Origin: Thalassospira tepidiphila MCCC 1A03514
GTDB lineage: Bacteria > Pseudomonadota > Alphaproteobacteria > Rhodospirillales > Thalassospiraceae
Length of the DNA: 64,000 nt
Reading direction: 5' to 3'
Assembly (NCBI RefSeq): GCF_001662875.1
Contig: NZ_JPVZ01000011.1
Span: 55,464 to 119,463, forward strand
How positions within the stretch are numbered: position 1 is the stretch's first letter; every line of letters starts with the position of its first letter. A program made the translations under genes and the position numbers. A model generated the notes under the pieces. It did no database searches and was not told where the DNA came from. It was given only the letters and a program-made list of their open reading frames with translations. Positions 17,519 through 26,323 of the stretch are shown piece by piece.

Positions 17519-17544
17519 TACGCAGCCAGACAGCAACCTGATCA
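17519..17544 (-). promoter_or_regulatory. Candidate autoregulated ECF promoter
   Basis: The 10-base block TGGCTGCGTA upstream of the sigma gene is identical to the one in the promoter of the DUF7282-type gene. A weak -35 (TGATCAG) lies 15 bases upstream. This supports joint control by the ECF factor. Confidence 0.35.
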
Positions 17545-17602
17545 ATTTTATTTCAAAGAAAACAACGCGTAGGGCTGCCTGCCGGCATGTCAGGTTTGCC
17601 GC

Positions 17603-18472
17603 TCAGACCTGATATTCCTCGGCGATGTTGTTGGCCGCCTTGATCAGGGCATCCATCACAAGACGCACGCCTGGCGATCGACGCATATCCGGGTGCACCA
17701 CCATCCACACACTTTCACGGCTGCGGCCTTCGACATCTGCGTGGATCAGTTCGAGTTCGTCATCCCGATCACCAAAATAGCGCGGCAAAACGCCGACACC
17801 ATGCCCGGCGGCAATGAACTGACGGACGGTTTCGGTGTCATCAGCACGGAACCGACAGGGCAATTCACGATCAAGCACCGTGCGCACCCATTCCCGTTTG
17901 GATGCGCCATATGTGGTGTCCTCATAACCGCAGAATTCCCAATCCATTTCCGGCACGCGGTCCTTATAGCCAACCCCGCCATAGAGCCCCACGCCCAGTT
18001 CAACCAGTTTGCGGGTAATCAGGCCGGGTTCACGCGGCGTGATCATGCGTACGGCGACATCGGCTTCACGCCGCGCCAGATTGACGATGTTCGCCGCGCC
18101 AATGATTTCGAATTCGAGTCCCTTATGCGCCTTGAGCAATCGGGCAAGGCGCGGCGCGAACAAAACGCGCCCTGCAACCGGGGGCACGGAAATGCGCACA
18201 ACCCCGTGGGCGGCTTCATCGCCCTTTGCCTGTCGCTCGAATGTCAGGGCTTCTTCTTCGACTCGTTCGGCCACAGGAACAAGGTTTCGACCCGCTGATG
18301 TCAGCTGCCAGCCACGTGGTAACCGGTCAAAAAGTTTTGTGCCAAGATCACTTTCGAGCGCCTCGATCCGTCTCGCAACGGTGGTATGTTCTTTGCGCAA
18401 ACGTCGCGCTGCACCGGACAAGCTATTTTCTTCCGCAAGAACAAGGAAGTAGCGTAAATCATTCCAATTCAT
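17603..18472 (-). CDS. LysR-family regulator, copy 2
   Basis: The 289-residue LysR protein has an N-terminal helix-turn-helix (SGAARRLRKEHTTVARRIEALE) and the usual effector domain. It is a full-length paralog of the protein at 13935-14804. It is divergent from a DUF1127 gene in the same arrangement. A symmetrical element lies in the shared promoter region. The ligand is unknown. Confidence 0.9.
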   Translation of the reverse strand: MNWNDLRYFLVLAEENSLSGAARRLRKEHTTVARRIEALESDLGTKLFDRLPRGWQLTSAGRNLVPVAERVEEEALTFERQAKGDEAAHGVVRISVPPVAGRVLFAPRLARLLKAHKGLEFEIIGAANIVNLARREADVAVRMITPREPGLITRKLVELGVGLYGGVGYKDRVPEMDWEFCGYEDTTYGASKREWVRTVLDRELPCRFRADDTETVRQFIAAGHGVGVLPRYFGDRDDELELIHADVEGRSRESVWMVVHPDMRRSPGVRLVMDALIKAANNIAEEYQV

Positions 18473-18510
18473 AGGCGTTATTTGGTCCCTTGGAATCTGT
18501 CAAAATCGTC

Positions 18511-18530
18511 GTGCATTTTTGCACAGTAGC
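18511..18530. promoter_or_regulatory. Candidate LysR operator, module 2
   Basis: GTGCA-TTTT-TGCAC is a perfect inverted repeat at 18511-18524, followed by AGTAGC. The TGCACA/GTAGC core matches the one in module 1. It lies 40 to 50 bases from the LysR start and about 97 bases from the DUF1127 start. Confidence 0.45.
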
Positions 18531-18621
18531 TATGCAAAACAAAGTAGTTCCCGTTTTATTTCGCATATGACATTTTCCGCCCATCGAAACGCAAATCAAC
18601 CGTAGATCATAGGAGGCCATC

Positions 18622-18855
18622 ATGGCACACACGGTTTCCGCTGCACCGCAATTCAATGCTGCTACCGACCCGTTCGCGAAACGCATGCCGTTCGGATCGC
18701 TTCTGAGCAAGATCGCCAACAAGATCGGTAAGGCACGTGCACCCAAAGCCGCGAGCTACGGTTGGGATTCACTGAGCCATGCTGAACTTGCCGACCTTGG
18801 TCTGCAGCGCAAATTCAACGGTTCGACCTGGTATGTTGACCGCATTTCGCGCTAA
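18622..18855 (+). CDS. DUF1127 domain protein, module 2
   Basis: The 77-residue basic protein ends with a DUF1127-like helix (SLSHAELADLGLQRKFNG). A strong AGGAGG lies six bases before the ATG. It is the counterpart of the 14980-15258 gene, with a quite different N-terminal half. It is transcribed away from the LysR gene. A bidirectional terminator separates it from eda. Confidence 0.85.
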   Translation: MAHTVSAAPQFNAATDPFAKRMPFGSLLSKIANKIGKARAPKAASYGWDSLSHAELADLGLQRKFNGSTWYVDRISR

Positions 18856-18904
18856 GGCGTGATCGGGCGCGGCACCGATATCGTCGCATGGACGACCCTG
18901 ATAG

Positions 18905-18932
18905 AAAAAGGGACCCAACCGGGTCCCTTTTT
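18905..18932. terminator. Bidirectional terminator between DUF1127 and eda
   Basis: AAAAAGGGACCC and GGGTCCCTTTTT form a perfect 12-base-pair stem with a 4-base loop. T runs are present on both strands, so it can end both the DUF1127 and the Entner-Doudoroff transcripts. Confidence 0.85.
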
Positions 18933-18966
18933 CGCATTTCGGCTTTGGCTACTGAGCCCAAAAATC

Positions 18967-19608
18967 TCAGCCGCGCAGCGCCTTGACCTTATCGGTGGCT
19001 TCCTGCGCAAGTTTGGTGATCTTGCCCCAGTCGCCTGCCTTGACCGCATCCTTGGGCGCAATCCACGAACCACCGACGGTGATGATGTTTGGCAGGGCCA
19101 GATAATCAGCAAGGTTGGACAGCGATACGCCACCAGTCGGGCAGAATGATACCTGCGGGATCGGGCCGGAAATGGCTTTGAGCATCGAAACACCGCCCTG
19201 CTGTTCTGCCGGGAAGAATTTCAGCGTGTCATAGCCATGATCAATCAGGTTCATGATTTCCGACGGCGTCCCGGCACCCGGAAGCAACGGACACCCGGTA
19301 TCTTTGGCCGCTTTCAGCAAACCTTCGGTATGGCCGGGTGACACGGCAAAGGCACAACCGATTTCGGCCATGCGTTCCATCTGTTTGGCATTGATCACAG
19401 TACCGGCACCGGTAATCGCATCGGGCACCTCGGCGATGATGCGCTTGATGCTTTCTTCGGCCGCGGACGAGCGCAGGGTGATTTCAAGTACCGGCAGACC
19501 ACCGGCGACAAGCGCCTTGGCCAGCGGCACGGCATCGTTAGCGTCTTCGATCACCAGAACCGGAACGACCGGTGCCATGGACAGAATTTCACGCGATGAA
19601 AGGCTCAT
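18967..19608 (-). CDS. eda: KDPG aldolase
   Basis: The 213-residue protein is a class I aldolase that splits 2-keto-3-deoxy-6-phosphogluconate into pyruvate and glyceraldehyde 3-phosphate. The catalytic glutamate is in LEITLRSS and the Schiff-base lysine in TLKFFPAE; the glycine-rich GAGTVIN segment is also present. It is the last gene of the zwf-pgl-edd-glk-eda operon. It would also take KDPG made by the kinase at 45182-46093. Confidence 0.96.
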   Translation of the reverse strand: MSLSSREILSMAPVVPVLVIEDANDAVPLAKALVAGGLPVLEITLRSSAAEESIKRIIAEVPDAITGAGTVINAKQMERMAEIGCAFAVSPGHTEGLLKAAKDTGCPLLPGAGTPSEIMNLIDHGYDTLKFFPAEQQGGVSMLKAISGPIPQVSFCPTGGVSLSNLADYLALPNIITVGGSWIAPKDAVKAGDWGKITKLAQEATDKVKALRG

Positions 19609-19629
19609 TAACTTTCCTCCAGGTTTCGA

Positions 19630-20568
19630 TTACGCCGTTAAAATCTTGGCGCAACCGATCAGGGCCGGGTATTTCGCCGTCATCAGGCGCACCGGCACAT
19701 CATTCATCAAATCACGGAACCGCCCCTTGGCGATCATGCGCTCCTTGAGCGCGCTTTTCTTCATGTAATCGGTAATGCGCGGGCCAATGCCGCCACCGAT
19801 AAACACCCCGTCAAAGGCGCCAAGGGTCAAAACAAGATCCCCGGCGACACCGCCAAGGAACATGCAAAACCGGTCCAGCACCTTGAGGCACAGGGCATCC
19901 CCGTCCTTAAGGGCACCATCGACAATCTCGGCTGCCGTTTTGGGTTCGACATCAAGCCCATCAATCGCGGCAAGCGCCCGATAAAGGTTTTCAAGCCCCA
20001 TGCCCGACAACACGCGTTCGGCAGATACACGATCAAGTTCGCGGCCCAGGAATTTGACAATCTCGTAATCAAGATCGTCAATCGCGGGCAGCGAAACATG
20101 CCCGCCTTCACCTTGTATGGGCAACCATTTGCCTTCGTGTGGCAGCAGCCCCGATACGCCAAGACCGGTCCCTGCCCCTACCACCGCAAGCGGAAGCCCC
20201 GGACGGCCCGGACCATCAAACAGCGTGATCAGGTCTTCGTCGCCCAGATAGGGCACAGACATGGCAAGACCGGTAAAGTCATTGACCACCACAAGCCGAT
20301 CGAGATTGAATTCGGCCTTGAGTGCTTCTTTCGAGAACACCCACGGATTGTTGGTAAATTTGACCGTATCGGCCATGGCGGGGCATGCCACCGCCACAGC
20401 AAATTCACGCAAATCCGTGCAATCGGTTTTCGCCATGAAGTCCCGCATGGCATCGCCGATGGTGGCATAGTCACGCACCGGCAATGTCATGGGTGTGTGG
20501 GGATCGCCGGCCTCGTCCAGCCAGGCAAAGCGGGCATTGGTCCCGCCAATATCACCAACCAGCTGCAT
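19630..20568 (-). CDS. glk: Glucokinase
   Basis: The 312-residue protein is a bacterial-type ROK-independent glucokinase. It has the ATP-binding LVGDIGGTNARFAWL motif at the N-terminus, the glucose-binding VVNDF segment and GAGTGLGVSGL. It phosphorylates glucose to glucose 6-phosphate for the Zwf enzyme of the same operon. Its start overlaps the edd stop by one base. Confidence 0.95.
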   Translation of the reverse strand: MQLVGDIGGTNARFAWLDEAGDPHTPMTLPVRDYATIGDAMRDFMAKTDCTDLREFAVAVACPAMADTVKFTNNPWVFSKEALKAEFNLDRLVVVNDFTGLAMSVPYLGDEDLITLFDGPGRPGLPLAVVGAGTGLGVSGLLPHEGKWLPIQGEGGHVSLPAIDDLDYEIVKFLGRELDRVSAERVLSGMGLENLYRALAAIDGLDVEPKTAAEIVDGALKDGDALCLKVLDRFCMFLGGVAGDLVLTLGAFDGVFIGGGIGPRITDYMKKSALKERMIAKGRFRDLMNDVPVRLMTAKYPALIGCAKILTA

Positions 20569-22400
20569 TATGCGACTTCAGCCTCCCCCGGGAAGGCCGC
20601 AGAGGCACCAAGTTCAGCCAGACCAACATGTTCGCGGAAGACACCAAACATCTCGCGGCCAAAGCCATCCTGATGTTCGGCCTTATGATCAAAGGTCGCA
20701 AAGTCACGCTTGGCCAGTTCGGCATCGGTGACATTGAGCAACAATTCGCCGGTTTCGGCATCAAGACGGATGATATCGCCATCCTGAACCTTGGCGATCG
20801 GGCCGTTCATCATGCCTTCCGGCGTGACGTGAATGGCGGCCGGGACCTTGCCCGATGCACCCGACATACGACCATCGGTGACAAGGGCAACCTTGTACCC
20901 AAGGTCTTGCAGCACACCTAGTGGCGGGGTCAGTTTGTGCAGTTCCGGCATGCCGTTGGCTTTTGGGCCCTGGAAGCGGACAACACAGACGACGTCGCGA
21001 TGCAGTTTGCCTTCCTTGAAGGCATCCATCATTTCTTCCTGCGACGTAAACACCGCCGCCGGCGCTTCGATCACACGGTTTTCCGGCTTAACGGCCGAAA
21101 CCTTGATCACGGAACGGCCAAGGTTGCCCGAAAGCATACGAAGGCCGCCATCGGCACTGAATGCCTTTTCGGTCGGACGCAGGATTTCTTCGTCATGGCT
21201 GGTTTCCGGCGCATCACGCCATGAAAGCTTGCCATTATCCAGATACGGCTCGGTGCCATAGGCCGCCATGCCACCGGTGTGAATCGTTTCAAGATCCGGG
21301 TGCAAAATACCGTTCTTAAGCAGATCAGAAATCACAAAGCCCATGCCACCTGCCGCATGGAAGTGGTTCACATCGGCCTGCCCGTTCGGATAAACGCGGC
21401 AAAGCAACGGCACAATGCGCGACAGTTCATCAAAATCATCCCAGCGAAGCTCGATCCCCGCCGCACGCGCCATGGCTGGCAGATGCAGGGTATGGTTGGT
21501 CGACCCACCGGTTGCGAGCAAGCCAACAATCCCGTTCACAAACGCCTTTTCATCAAGGATTTTGCCAATCGGGCGATAGTCATTGCCAAGCTTGGTGATG
21601 GCAAGCGCACGACGTGCGGCTTCCTCGGTCAGTGCATCGCGCAGATCGGTGTTCGGATTAACGAACGCCGCCCCCGGCAGATGCAGGCCCATGACTTCCA
21701 TCAGCATCTGGTTGGAGTTCGCCGTCCCATAGAACGTGCAGGTGCCCGGGCTGTGATAGGACGCGGTTTCTGCCTCAAGCAGTTCCTTGCGGCCGACTTT
21801 GCCTTGGGCATAAAGCTGACGGATGCGGGCCTTTTCATTATTCGGAAGACCTGATGGCATCGGCCCGGCCGGGACAAACACCGCCGGGATATGGCCATAG
21901 GAAAGCGCGCCCATAACAAGACCCGGAACGATTTTATCGCAAACACCAAGGTAAAGGGCCGCATCAAACACATCATGCGACAGTGACACAGCCGTCGACA
22001 TGGCAATAACATCGCGTGAGAAAAGCGACAGCTCCATACCCGGACGGCCCTGCGTCACGCCATCGCACATCGCCGGAACACCACCGGCAACCTGTGCGGT
22101 GCCACCGGCCTCAAACACGGCCTTTTTGATACGGTCCGGGTAAACACCCAATGGCTGATGGGCCGACAGCATATCGTTATAGGACGTAACGATGCCAAGG
22201 TTTGCACCGTCTTCGCCGTTAATGCGCTGCTTTTCCGCAGCCCCGCAACCGGCCGAAGCATGAGCAAGGTTGCCACATGACAAGGCGGAGCGATGCGGGC
22301 GATCAGAGGCCGCTGCCTCGATCTTGGCAAGGTAGGCTTCGCGGGTTGGTTTGGAACGCTCGATAATGCGTTTTGTAATCTGTTCTATTTCACGTTTCAT
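20568..22400 (-). CDS. edd: 6-phosphogluconate dehydratase
   Basis: The 610-residue protein belongs to the IlvD/Edd family and turns 6-phosphogluconate into KDPG. Iron-sulfur ligand cysteines are seen in ALSCGN and [10 protein letters not shown], with a third in LGVCDKI. The C-terminal part has [17 protein letters not shown] start it at 22400 rather than at 22436, because the upstream codons overlap pgl and do not look like the family. It overlaps glk by one base. Confidence 0.96.
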   Translation of the reverse strand: MKREIEQITKRIIERSKPTREAYLAKIEAAASDRPHRSALSCGNLAHASAGCGAAEKQRINGEDGANLGIVTSYNDMLSAHQPLGVYPDRIKKAVFEAGGTAQVAGGVPAMCDGVTQGRPGMELSLFSRDVIAMSTAVSLSHDVFDAALYLGVCDKIVPGLVMGALSYGHIPAVFVPAGPMPSGLPNNEKARIRQLYAQGKVGRKELLEAETASYHSPGTCTFYGTANSNQMLMEVMGLHLPGAAFVNPNTDLRDALTEEAARRALAITKLGNDYRPIGKILDEKAFVNGIVGLLATGGSTNHTLHLPAMARAAGIELRWDDFDELSRIVPLLCRVYPNGQADVNHFHAAGGMGFVISDLLKNGILHPDLETIHTGGMAAYGTEPYLDNGKLSWRDAPETSHDEEILRPTEKAFSADGGLRMLSGNLGRSVIKVSAVKPENRVIEAPAAVFTSQEEMMDAFKEGKLHRDVVCVVRFQGPKANGMPELHKLTPPLGVLQDLGYKVALVTDGRMSGASGKVPAAIHVTPEGMMNGPIAKVQDGDIIRLDAETGELLLNVTDAELAKRDFATFDHKAEHQDGFGREMFGVFREHVGLAELGASAAFPGEAEVA

Positions 22401-22405
22401 GGGGT

Positions 22406-23125
22406 TCAGCCTTTCGGGTTCTCGGCGCTCCACCACAGATCGACGGGGACATCGTTCTGTTGCAAGATTGCGCGAACCGGCATCTCTTCGATTTCCGTGC
22501 CGTTTTTCGCGGTTTCATAGGTCGACCATTTGGATTGTCCGGTAATATGGATGGCAATGTACCGGGAATTCAGGATGGCTGGCAAAGTCATGCTGATACG
22601 CGGGACCGGGGATACGGTCGGGCGGGCAGCGGCGACCAGTTCGCCATGCTTGGGATAAAGCCCATTACCCAGGGCTTCGGGGGTTGAGGACGGGAAAAGC
22701 GATGCGGTATGACCATCATCCCCCATCCCCAAAAATACGATATCAAGCGGCCAGTGCATTTCCGTTCGCAAACGCGCGCTGACGGTTTCGACCGCGTCTT
22801 CCGGACTGTTATCGGCTGTTTTCAGCGACACAAAGCGGGCGTTCTGCGCTTCGTTGATAAACAGGTTATCGCGCACCAGCTTCTCATTGGACTGATCATC
22901 ATCAAGCCCGACCCAGCGATCATCGCCAAGGGTGACAATCACCTTTGACCAGTCAAGGCGCGCCTGTGAAAGGGTTTGAAACAGCGGCTTTGGAAAGCGT
23001 CCACCGGCAACAGCAATGCTGGCGTGTCCGCGGGTTGCGATGGCAAATTCCAGACGATCAACGGTTTCCTTGACCATTGCCGCAAGCATTTCATCGCCGC
23101 TTTTGAATGTGCGTTCGTTTGTCAT
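22406..23125 (-). CDS. pgl: 6-phosphogluconolactonase
   Basis: The 239-residue protein is of the DevB/Pgl type, which hydrolyses 6-phosphogluconolactone. Signature blocks are [10 protein letters not shown] and [19 protein letters not shown]. It lies between zwf and edd, five bases from edd, and so completes the oxidative step of the Entner-Doudoroff operon. The ribosome site GGAAGAAG precedes the ATG. Confidence 0.94.
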   Translation of the reverse strand: MTNERTFKSGDEMLAAMVKETVDRLEFAIATRGHASIAVAGGRFPKPLFQTLSQARLDWSKVIVTLGDDRWVGLDDDQSNEKLVRDNLFINEAQNARFVSLKTADNSPEDAVETVSARLRTEMHWPLDIVFLGMGDDGHTASLFPSSTPEALGNGLYPKHGELVAAARPTVSPVPRISMTLPAILNSRYIAIHITGQSKWSTYETAKNGTEIEEMPVRAILQQNDVPVDLWWSAENPKG

Positions 23126-23198
23126 GTCTTCTTCCCGAAGTTGGGGTCATGGCGAGTTTGCGCAAGGCCCCGGCACACAAGTACCGGGGTGCACAATG

Positions 23199-24692
23199 CT
23201 AGAACCCGGCCTCTTCGTTCCAGGTCCGGCCATCGCGTTCGATCAGGGCGATGGCAGCAGACGGGCCCCACGTTCCGGCGGTATATCCCTTGGGCGTGAC
23301 ATGATTGTTCTGCCACGCATCCTGAATGGCGTCGACCCACTGCCAGGCAATATCCTGTTCATCGCGGCGCACAAACAAGGTGTTGTTGCCATCAATCGCA
23401 TCCAGCAAAAGACGCTCATAGGCATCCGGGCTGCGGCCGCCAAAGGCCTCGGCAAAGGACAGGTTGAGTGCGGTTGGGCGCAGACGGACAAGCCCCGGCC
23501 CCGGGTTCTTGTTATTGAGCACAAGATGGATACCGTCATCCGGTTGCAGGCGCAGGACCAGCTTGTTGGCCTGATAGTTGGTCATGGATTTTGCCAGCGG
23601 GAAAATCTGGTGCGGAACGTCACGGAACTGAATGACGATTTCCGAATGACGTTTGGGCAACCGTTTGCCCGTACGCAGATAGAACGGAACGCCAGACCAG
23701 CGCCAGTTATCAAGCTCTGCCCGGATCGCGACAAAAGTTTCGGTGGTGCTGTCGGTATTGGCACCTTCCTCTTCGAGGTAACCCGGCACTTCCTTGCCGC
23801 CCACAGCGCCCTTGCGGTACTGGCCGCGCACGGTGGAACTGTCGATGTTGCTATCGTTGATCGGCTGAAGGGCTTTGAGCACCTTGACCTTTTCATCGCG
23901 GACCGCGTCCTGATCAAGGACATAGGGCGGCTCCATCGCGACAAGGCACAAAAGCTGCAACATATGGTTCTGCACCATATCGCGCATGGCACCGGCATCG
24001 TCATAATAGGACCAGCGGCCCTCGACCCCGACTTCCTCGCCGACCGTGATCTGGACGTGATCGATATGCGCGCTGTTCCACAACGGCTCGAACATCGCAT
24101 TGGCAAAGCGCAGGATCATCAGGTTCTGCACCGTTTCCTTGCCAAGATAGTGGTCGATACGGAAAATCTGGTTTTCCTCGAACACTTCACCGATCTGGCC
24201 GTTGATTTCGCGGCAACTGTCAAGATCATGGCCCAGCGGCTTTTCAAGCACGACACGGGAATTCGGCGTCACCAGACCGGCCTTTTTCAGATTAAAGGCC
24301 ATGTCGGCAAACAGCGACGGACTGGTCGAGAAATAAAAGACGCGATCACGATCAGGCTGATCGGACAGCTTTTCATACAGGACCTTGAACCCGCTTTCAT
24401 CGCCGGCAGAAACCTGCACATAGGCGATGCGGCTGGCGAACTTCGCCCACGTCTCGGGTTCGAATTCGCCTTTGGGAATGAATTTCTTCCCGGCTTCTTC
24501 CAGCTTGGCCCGAAAATCTTCGTCGCTATGTTCGCTGCGCGATGCGCCAAAGATGCGGGTCTCATCATCGAAACGCCCTGTGCGTTCCATTTCATACAGT
24601 GCGGGAAAAAGTTTACGTAACGCCAGATCTCCGGTCCCACCGAAAATCACGATATCCGCGATACGATGCTTAAGCCTTTGCCTTTGTTTCAT
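23199..24692 (-). CDS. zwf: Glucose-6-phosphate dehydrogenase
   Basis: The 497-residue protein oxidises glucose 6-phosphate with NAD(P). It has the nucleotide-binding IFGGTGDLALRKL at the N-terminus and the substrate-binding and catalytic RIDHYLGKETVQN. The start at 24692 has AAGGG five bases upstream and fits the family length; an upstream ATG at 24731 would add residues without family character. It is the first gene of the Entner-Doudoroff operon. Confidence 0.96.
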   Translation of the reverse strand: MKQRQRLKHRIADIVIFGGTGDLALRKLFPALYEMERTGRFDDETRIFGASRSEHSDEDFRAKLEEAGKKFIPKGEFEPETWAKFASRIAYVQVSAGDESGFKVLYEKLSDQPDRDRVFYFSTSPSLFADMAFNLKKAGLVTPNSRVVLEKPLGHDLDSCREINGQIGEVFEENQIFRIDHYLGKETVQNLMILRFANAMFEPLWNSAHIDHVQITVGEEVGVEGRWSYYDDAGAMRDMVQNHMLQLLCLVAMEPPYVLDQDAVRDEKVKVLKALQPINDSNIDSSTVRGQYRKGAVGGKEVPGYLEEEGANTDSTTETFVAIRAELDNWRWSGVPFYLRTGKRLPKRHSEIVIQFRDVPHQIFPLAKSMTNYQANKLVLRLQPDDGIHLVLNNKNPGPGLVRLRPTALNLSFAEAFGGRSPDAYERLLLDAIDGNNTLFVRRDEQDIAWQWVDAIQDAWQNNHVTPKGYTAGTWGPSAAIALIERDGRTWNEEAGF

Positions 24693-25419
24693 TATGCCCT
24701 TAGCCTTCCAACGTTTCCTTCCCGTCGCCAAGGTGGGACCCTGGATCTTGCGATCCTGGCAGACAATCGGGGCACGGCCGATGCCGTGATGCAGAACCGG
24801 ATTTTCCGATCCCGCCTGTTATTTGTCACCTGACAGGAATATGACACCCGTCTTGATGACCGATGGTCTGTCGCCAAACACCTGACGACCGGAGCCTGAC
24901 GTCCGGCCCTGCTGTGTCCTGATCAGCAAGGCTAATTCGCCACGATCCTTACGCGCACTGTTACACGATCCATGGGGGCAAGACCACTGCGATCACGCGC
25001 GATAGAAGACGTTTTACCGAAATCCGGTTTAACCGTAACAGTTTGTTGCAAAACCACTGCAATTACAGCCGGATTTCCTACATTTTAGGACAGTTGAAAC
25101 ATCGTGCAACAATTTGATTCTGCCAACTCCCCCGCCCGCACTATTTAAACAGTTCGGACGATTTGCATTTGGCGCACGGTTTGTTCCAAAAAACGATCTC
25201 TTGGGCCGGTTCAATCGGCGTTTAATTCCCATCAACCAGCGAGAACACAAAAGAACATTGAAACAAGACTCGCGCGGAATCGCTGCTTTCTGCGCCTTTT
25301 CGATCTCATTGATCCAAGAAAACCCGTTCTCGTTCCTGTTCTCACCACAAGAATGAGAACATTTGTGAACGAAATTTAATTTATATATATCATATACTTA
25401 ACATACATTATCCTTCTTT
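24693..25419. other. Long intergenic region upstream of zwf
   Basis: No gene is supported here. A palindrome TGTCA-CC-TGACA at 24824-24835, flanked by CCTGT/ACAGG, could be an operator of zwf. An inverted repeat TCCTA-CATTT-TAGGA lies at 25075-25089. From about 25184 onwards there are many GTTC or GAAC units, but their spacings (2, 6 or 8 bases) are not those of a LexA box. Confidence 0.4.
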
Positions 25420-25455
25420 GTTCCAATTTTGTTCTTGCGAGAACAAAATCAGAAC
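25420..25455. promoter_or_regulatory. Two exact LexA (SOS) boxes in inverted orientation
   Basis: GTTC-CAATTTT-GTTC at 25420-25434 and its mirror type GAAC-AAAATCA-GAAC at 25441-25455 both fit the alphaproteobacterial LexA operator GTTC-N7-GTTC exactly. Each also has the T-rich spacer usual for strong sites. Together they form a 10-base-pair palindrome (ATTTTGTTCT/AGAACAAAAT). A possible promoter, TTGCGA-N17-TATGGT, overlaps them. The small gene at 25493 starts 37 bases downstream. Confidence 0.82.
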
Positions 25456-25492
25456 AGTATGGTTTCCTCAGACAGATTGAGGAGGACACACC

Positions 25493-25624
25493 ATGCTGAA
25501 ACTGATCGAGAACCCGACCCGCTTGAACGAGCTTTGCAGCACAGTCGCTGTTGTCGGCAGCACAGGATTTTTCCTGTTTGTGATCGGACTTGGTATGGCC
25601 CAGACCCTTCGCGGTCTTGTCTAG
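25493..25624 (+). CDS. 43-residue SOS-controlled single-pass membrane protein
   Basis: The ATG has AGGAGG seven bases upstream, an excellent ribosome site. The protein has a short polar N-terminus (MLKLIENPTRLNELCST), one hydrophobic helix (about residues 17-36) and a short basic tail (TLRGLV). Two LexA boxes precede it, so it should be made on DNA damage. Small membrane proteins under LexA are known from other bacteria, for instance Caulobacter SidA (division inhibitor) and E. coli TisB (depolarising toxin). I see no sequence similarity that would decide between such roles. A long structured 3' region follows. Confidence 0.72.
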   Translation: MLKLIENPTRLNELCSTVAVVGSTGFFLFVIGLGMAQTLRGLV

Positions 25625-25697
25625 GAATTCCCAACACACGTTATTTGTGTTTCTGAGGCCCGGACCATAAGCCACCCAGCTTTTGTCCATCACGGGC

Positions 25698-25751
25698 GTC
25701 TGACCGGCAGGCAACCCCGCACCCAAACCCTGTCCCGCCTGTCGGTCAGAC
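25698..25751 (+). other. Long hairpin in the 3' region of the SOS gene
   Basis: GTCTGACCGGCAGGC (25698-25712) pairs with GCCTGTCGGTCAGAC (25737-25751) over 15 bases with one G-U pair. It encloses a C-rich loop of 24 bases. No T run follows, so it is not a simple terminator. It may be part of the 3' UTR or of a small RNA that ends at 25856. Confidence 0.6.
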
Positions 25752-25822
25752 CTTCCCTACGCCCGGTCTTCCCTATGGGCTTCATGGACCGCAATAATGC
25801 TTTCCGCATACTCCGCCTACTG

Positions 25823-25856
25823 GCGCCGCTATTTCCCCAATAGCGGCGCTTTTTTT
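25823..25856 (+). terminator. Strong Rho-independent terminator
   Basis: GCGCCGCTATT-TCCCC-AATAGCGGCGC is a perfect 11-base-pair stem followed by eight Ts. It probably ends the transcript of the SOS-controlled small gene, leaving a 3' UTR of about 230 bases. Confidence 0.9.
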
Positions 25857-25968
25857 GATTTGCACGTACCCGGCACCAGATTTACCCCAACAAAAAACAT
25901 GAGCCTTCCTCACATTCACCTCATCAATCGCCTGCCAAGATCCAACGCTACATGCCAAAAACTTTTTA

Positions 25969-25999
25969 TTGCATCGCAACAGTTTAAGCTGCATTGCAA
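25969..25999. promoter_or_regulatory. Candidate PhaR operator pair upstream of phaZ
   Basis: TTGCATCGCAA at 25969 and CTGCATTGCAA at 25989 are similar 11-base palindromes exactly 20 bases apart. They fit the CTGC-N3-GCAG-like site known for the PHB-sensing repressor PhaR. They are about 330 bases before phaZ. Apart from these, 25857-26323 shows no gene. Confidence 0.35.
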
Positions 26000-26323
26000 A
26001 ATTTCACTCGACAAACCGGCAAAATTTCGTTTGAATCAGGCTGAAAAAAGATAATTCGTCATTTCCTCATACTTTATGGCTATTGCTTGTCTGCGGAACT
26101 CAAGTAGGCTTTGAAGCAACAATTGGATTTCAGAACGCTGATTCCCAGATATTGAGCAACGGGCGTCAGATCGGCCAACGGAAATTATTCGTCCCGACCG
26201 GAATTCTGAAACAAGCCAAATTACGTGCGCAGGTAAGCTGTGCGCGGATAAAACAGGGTGAAATGCCGTAAACCAGGTCGGTGACCACTTAAACCTTTGT
26301 CGGTCACCCGGGAGTGAGAATAA

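Noticed and set aside
23016..24620. A 534-residue frame on the plus strand opposite zwf
   Set aside because: It lies entirely antisense to zwf and the pgl border, has no family-like sequence and comes from the GC-rich third positions of zwf.
25326..25370. GTTC and GAAC repeats upstream of the LexA boxes as further SOS boxes
   Set aside because: Their spacings are 2, 6 or 8 bases; only the two sites at 25420-25455 have the 7-base spacer.
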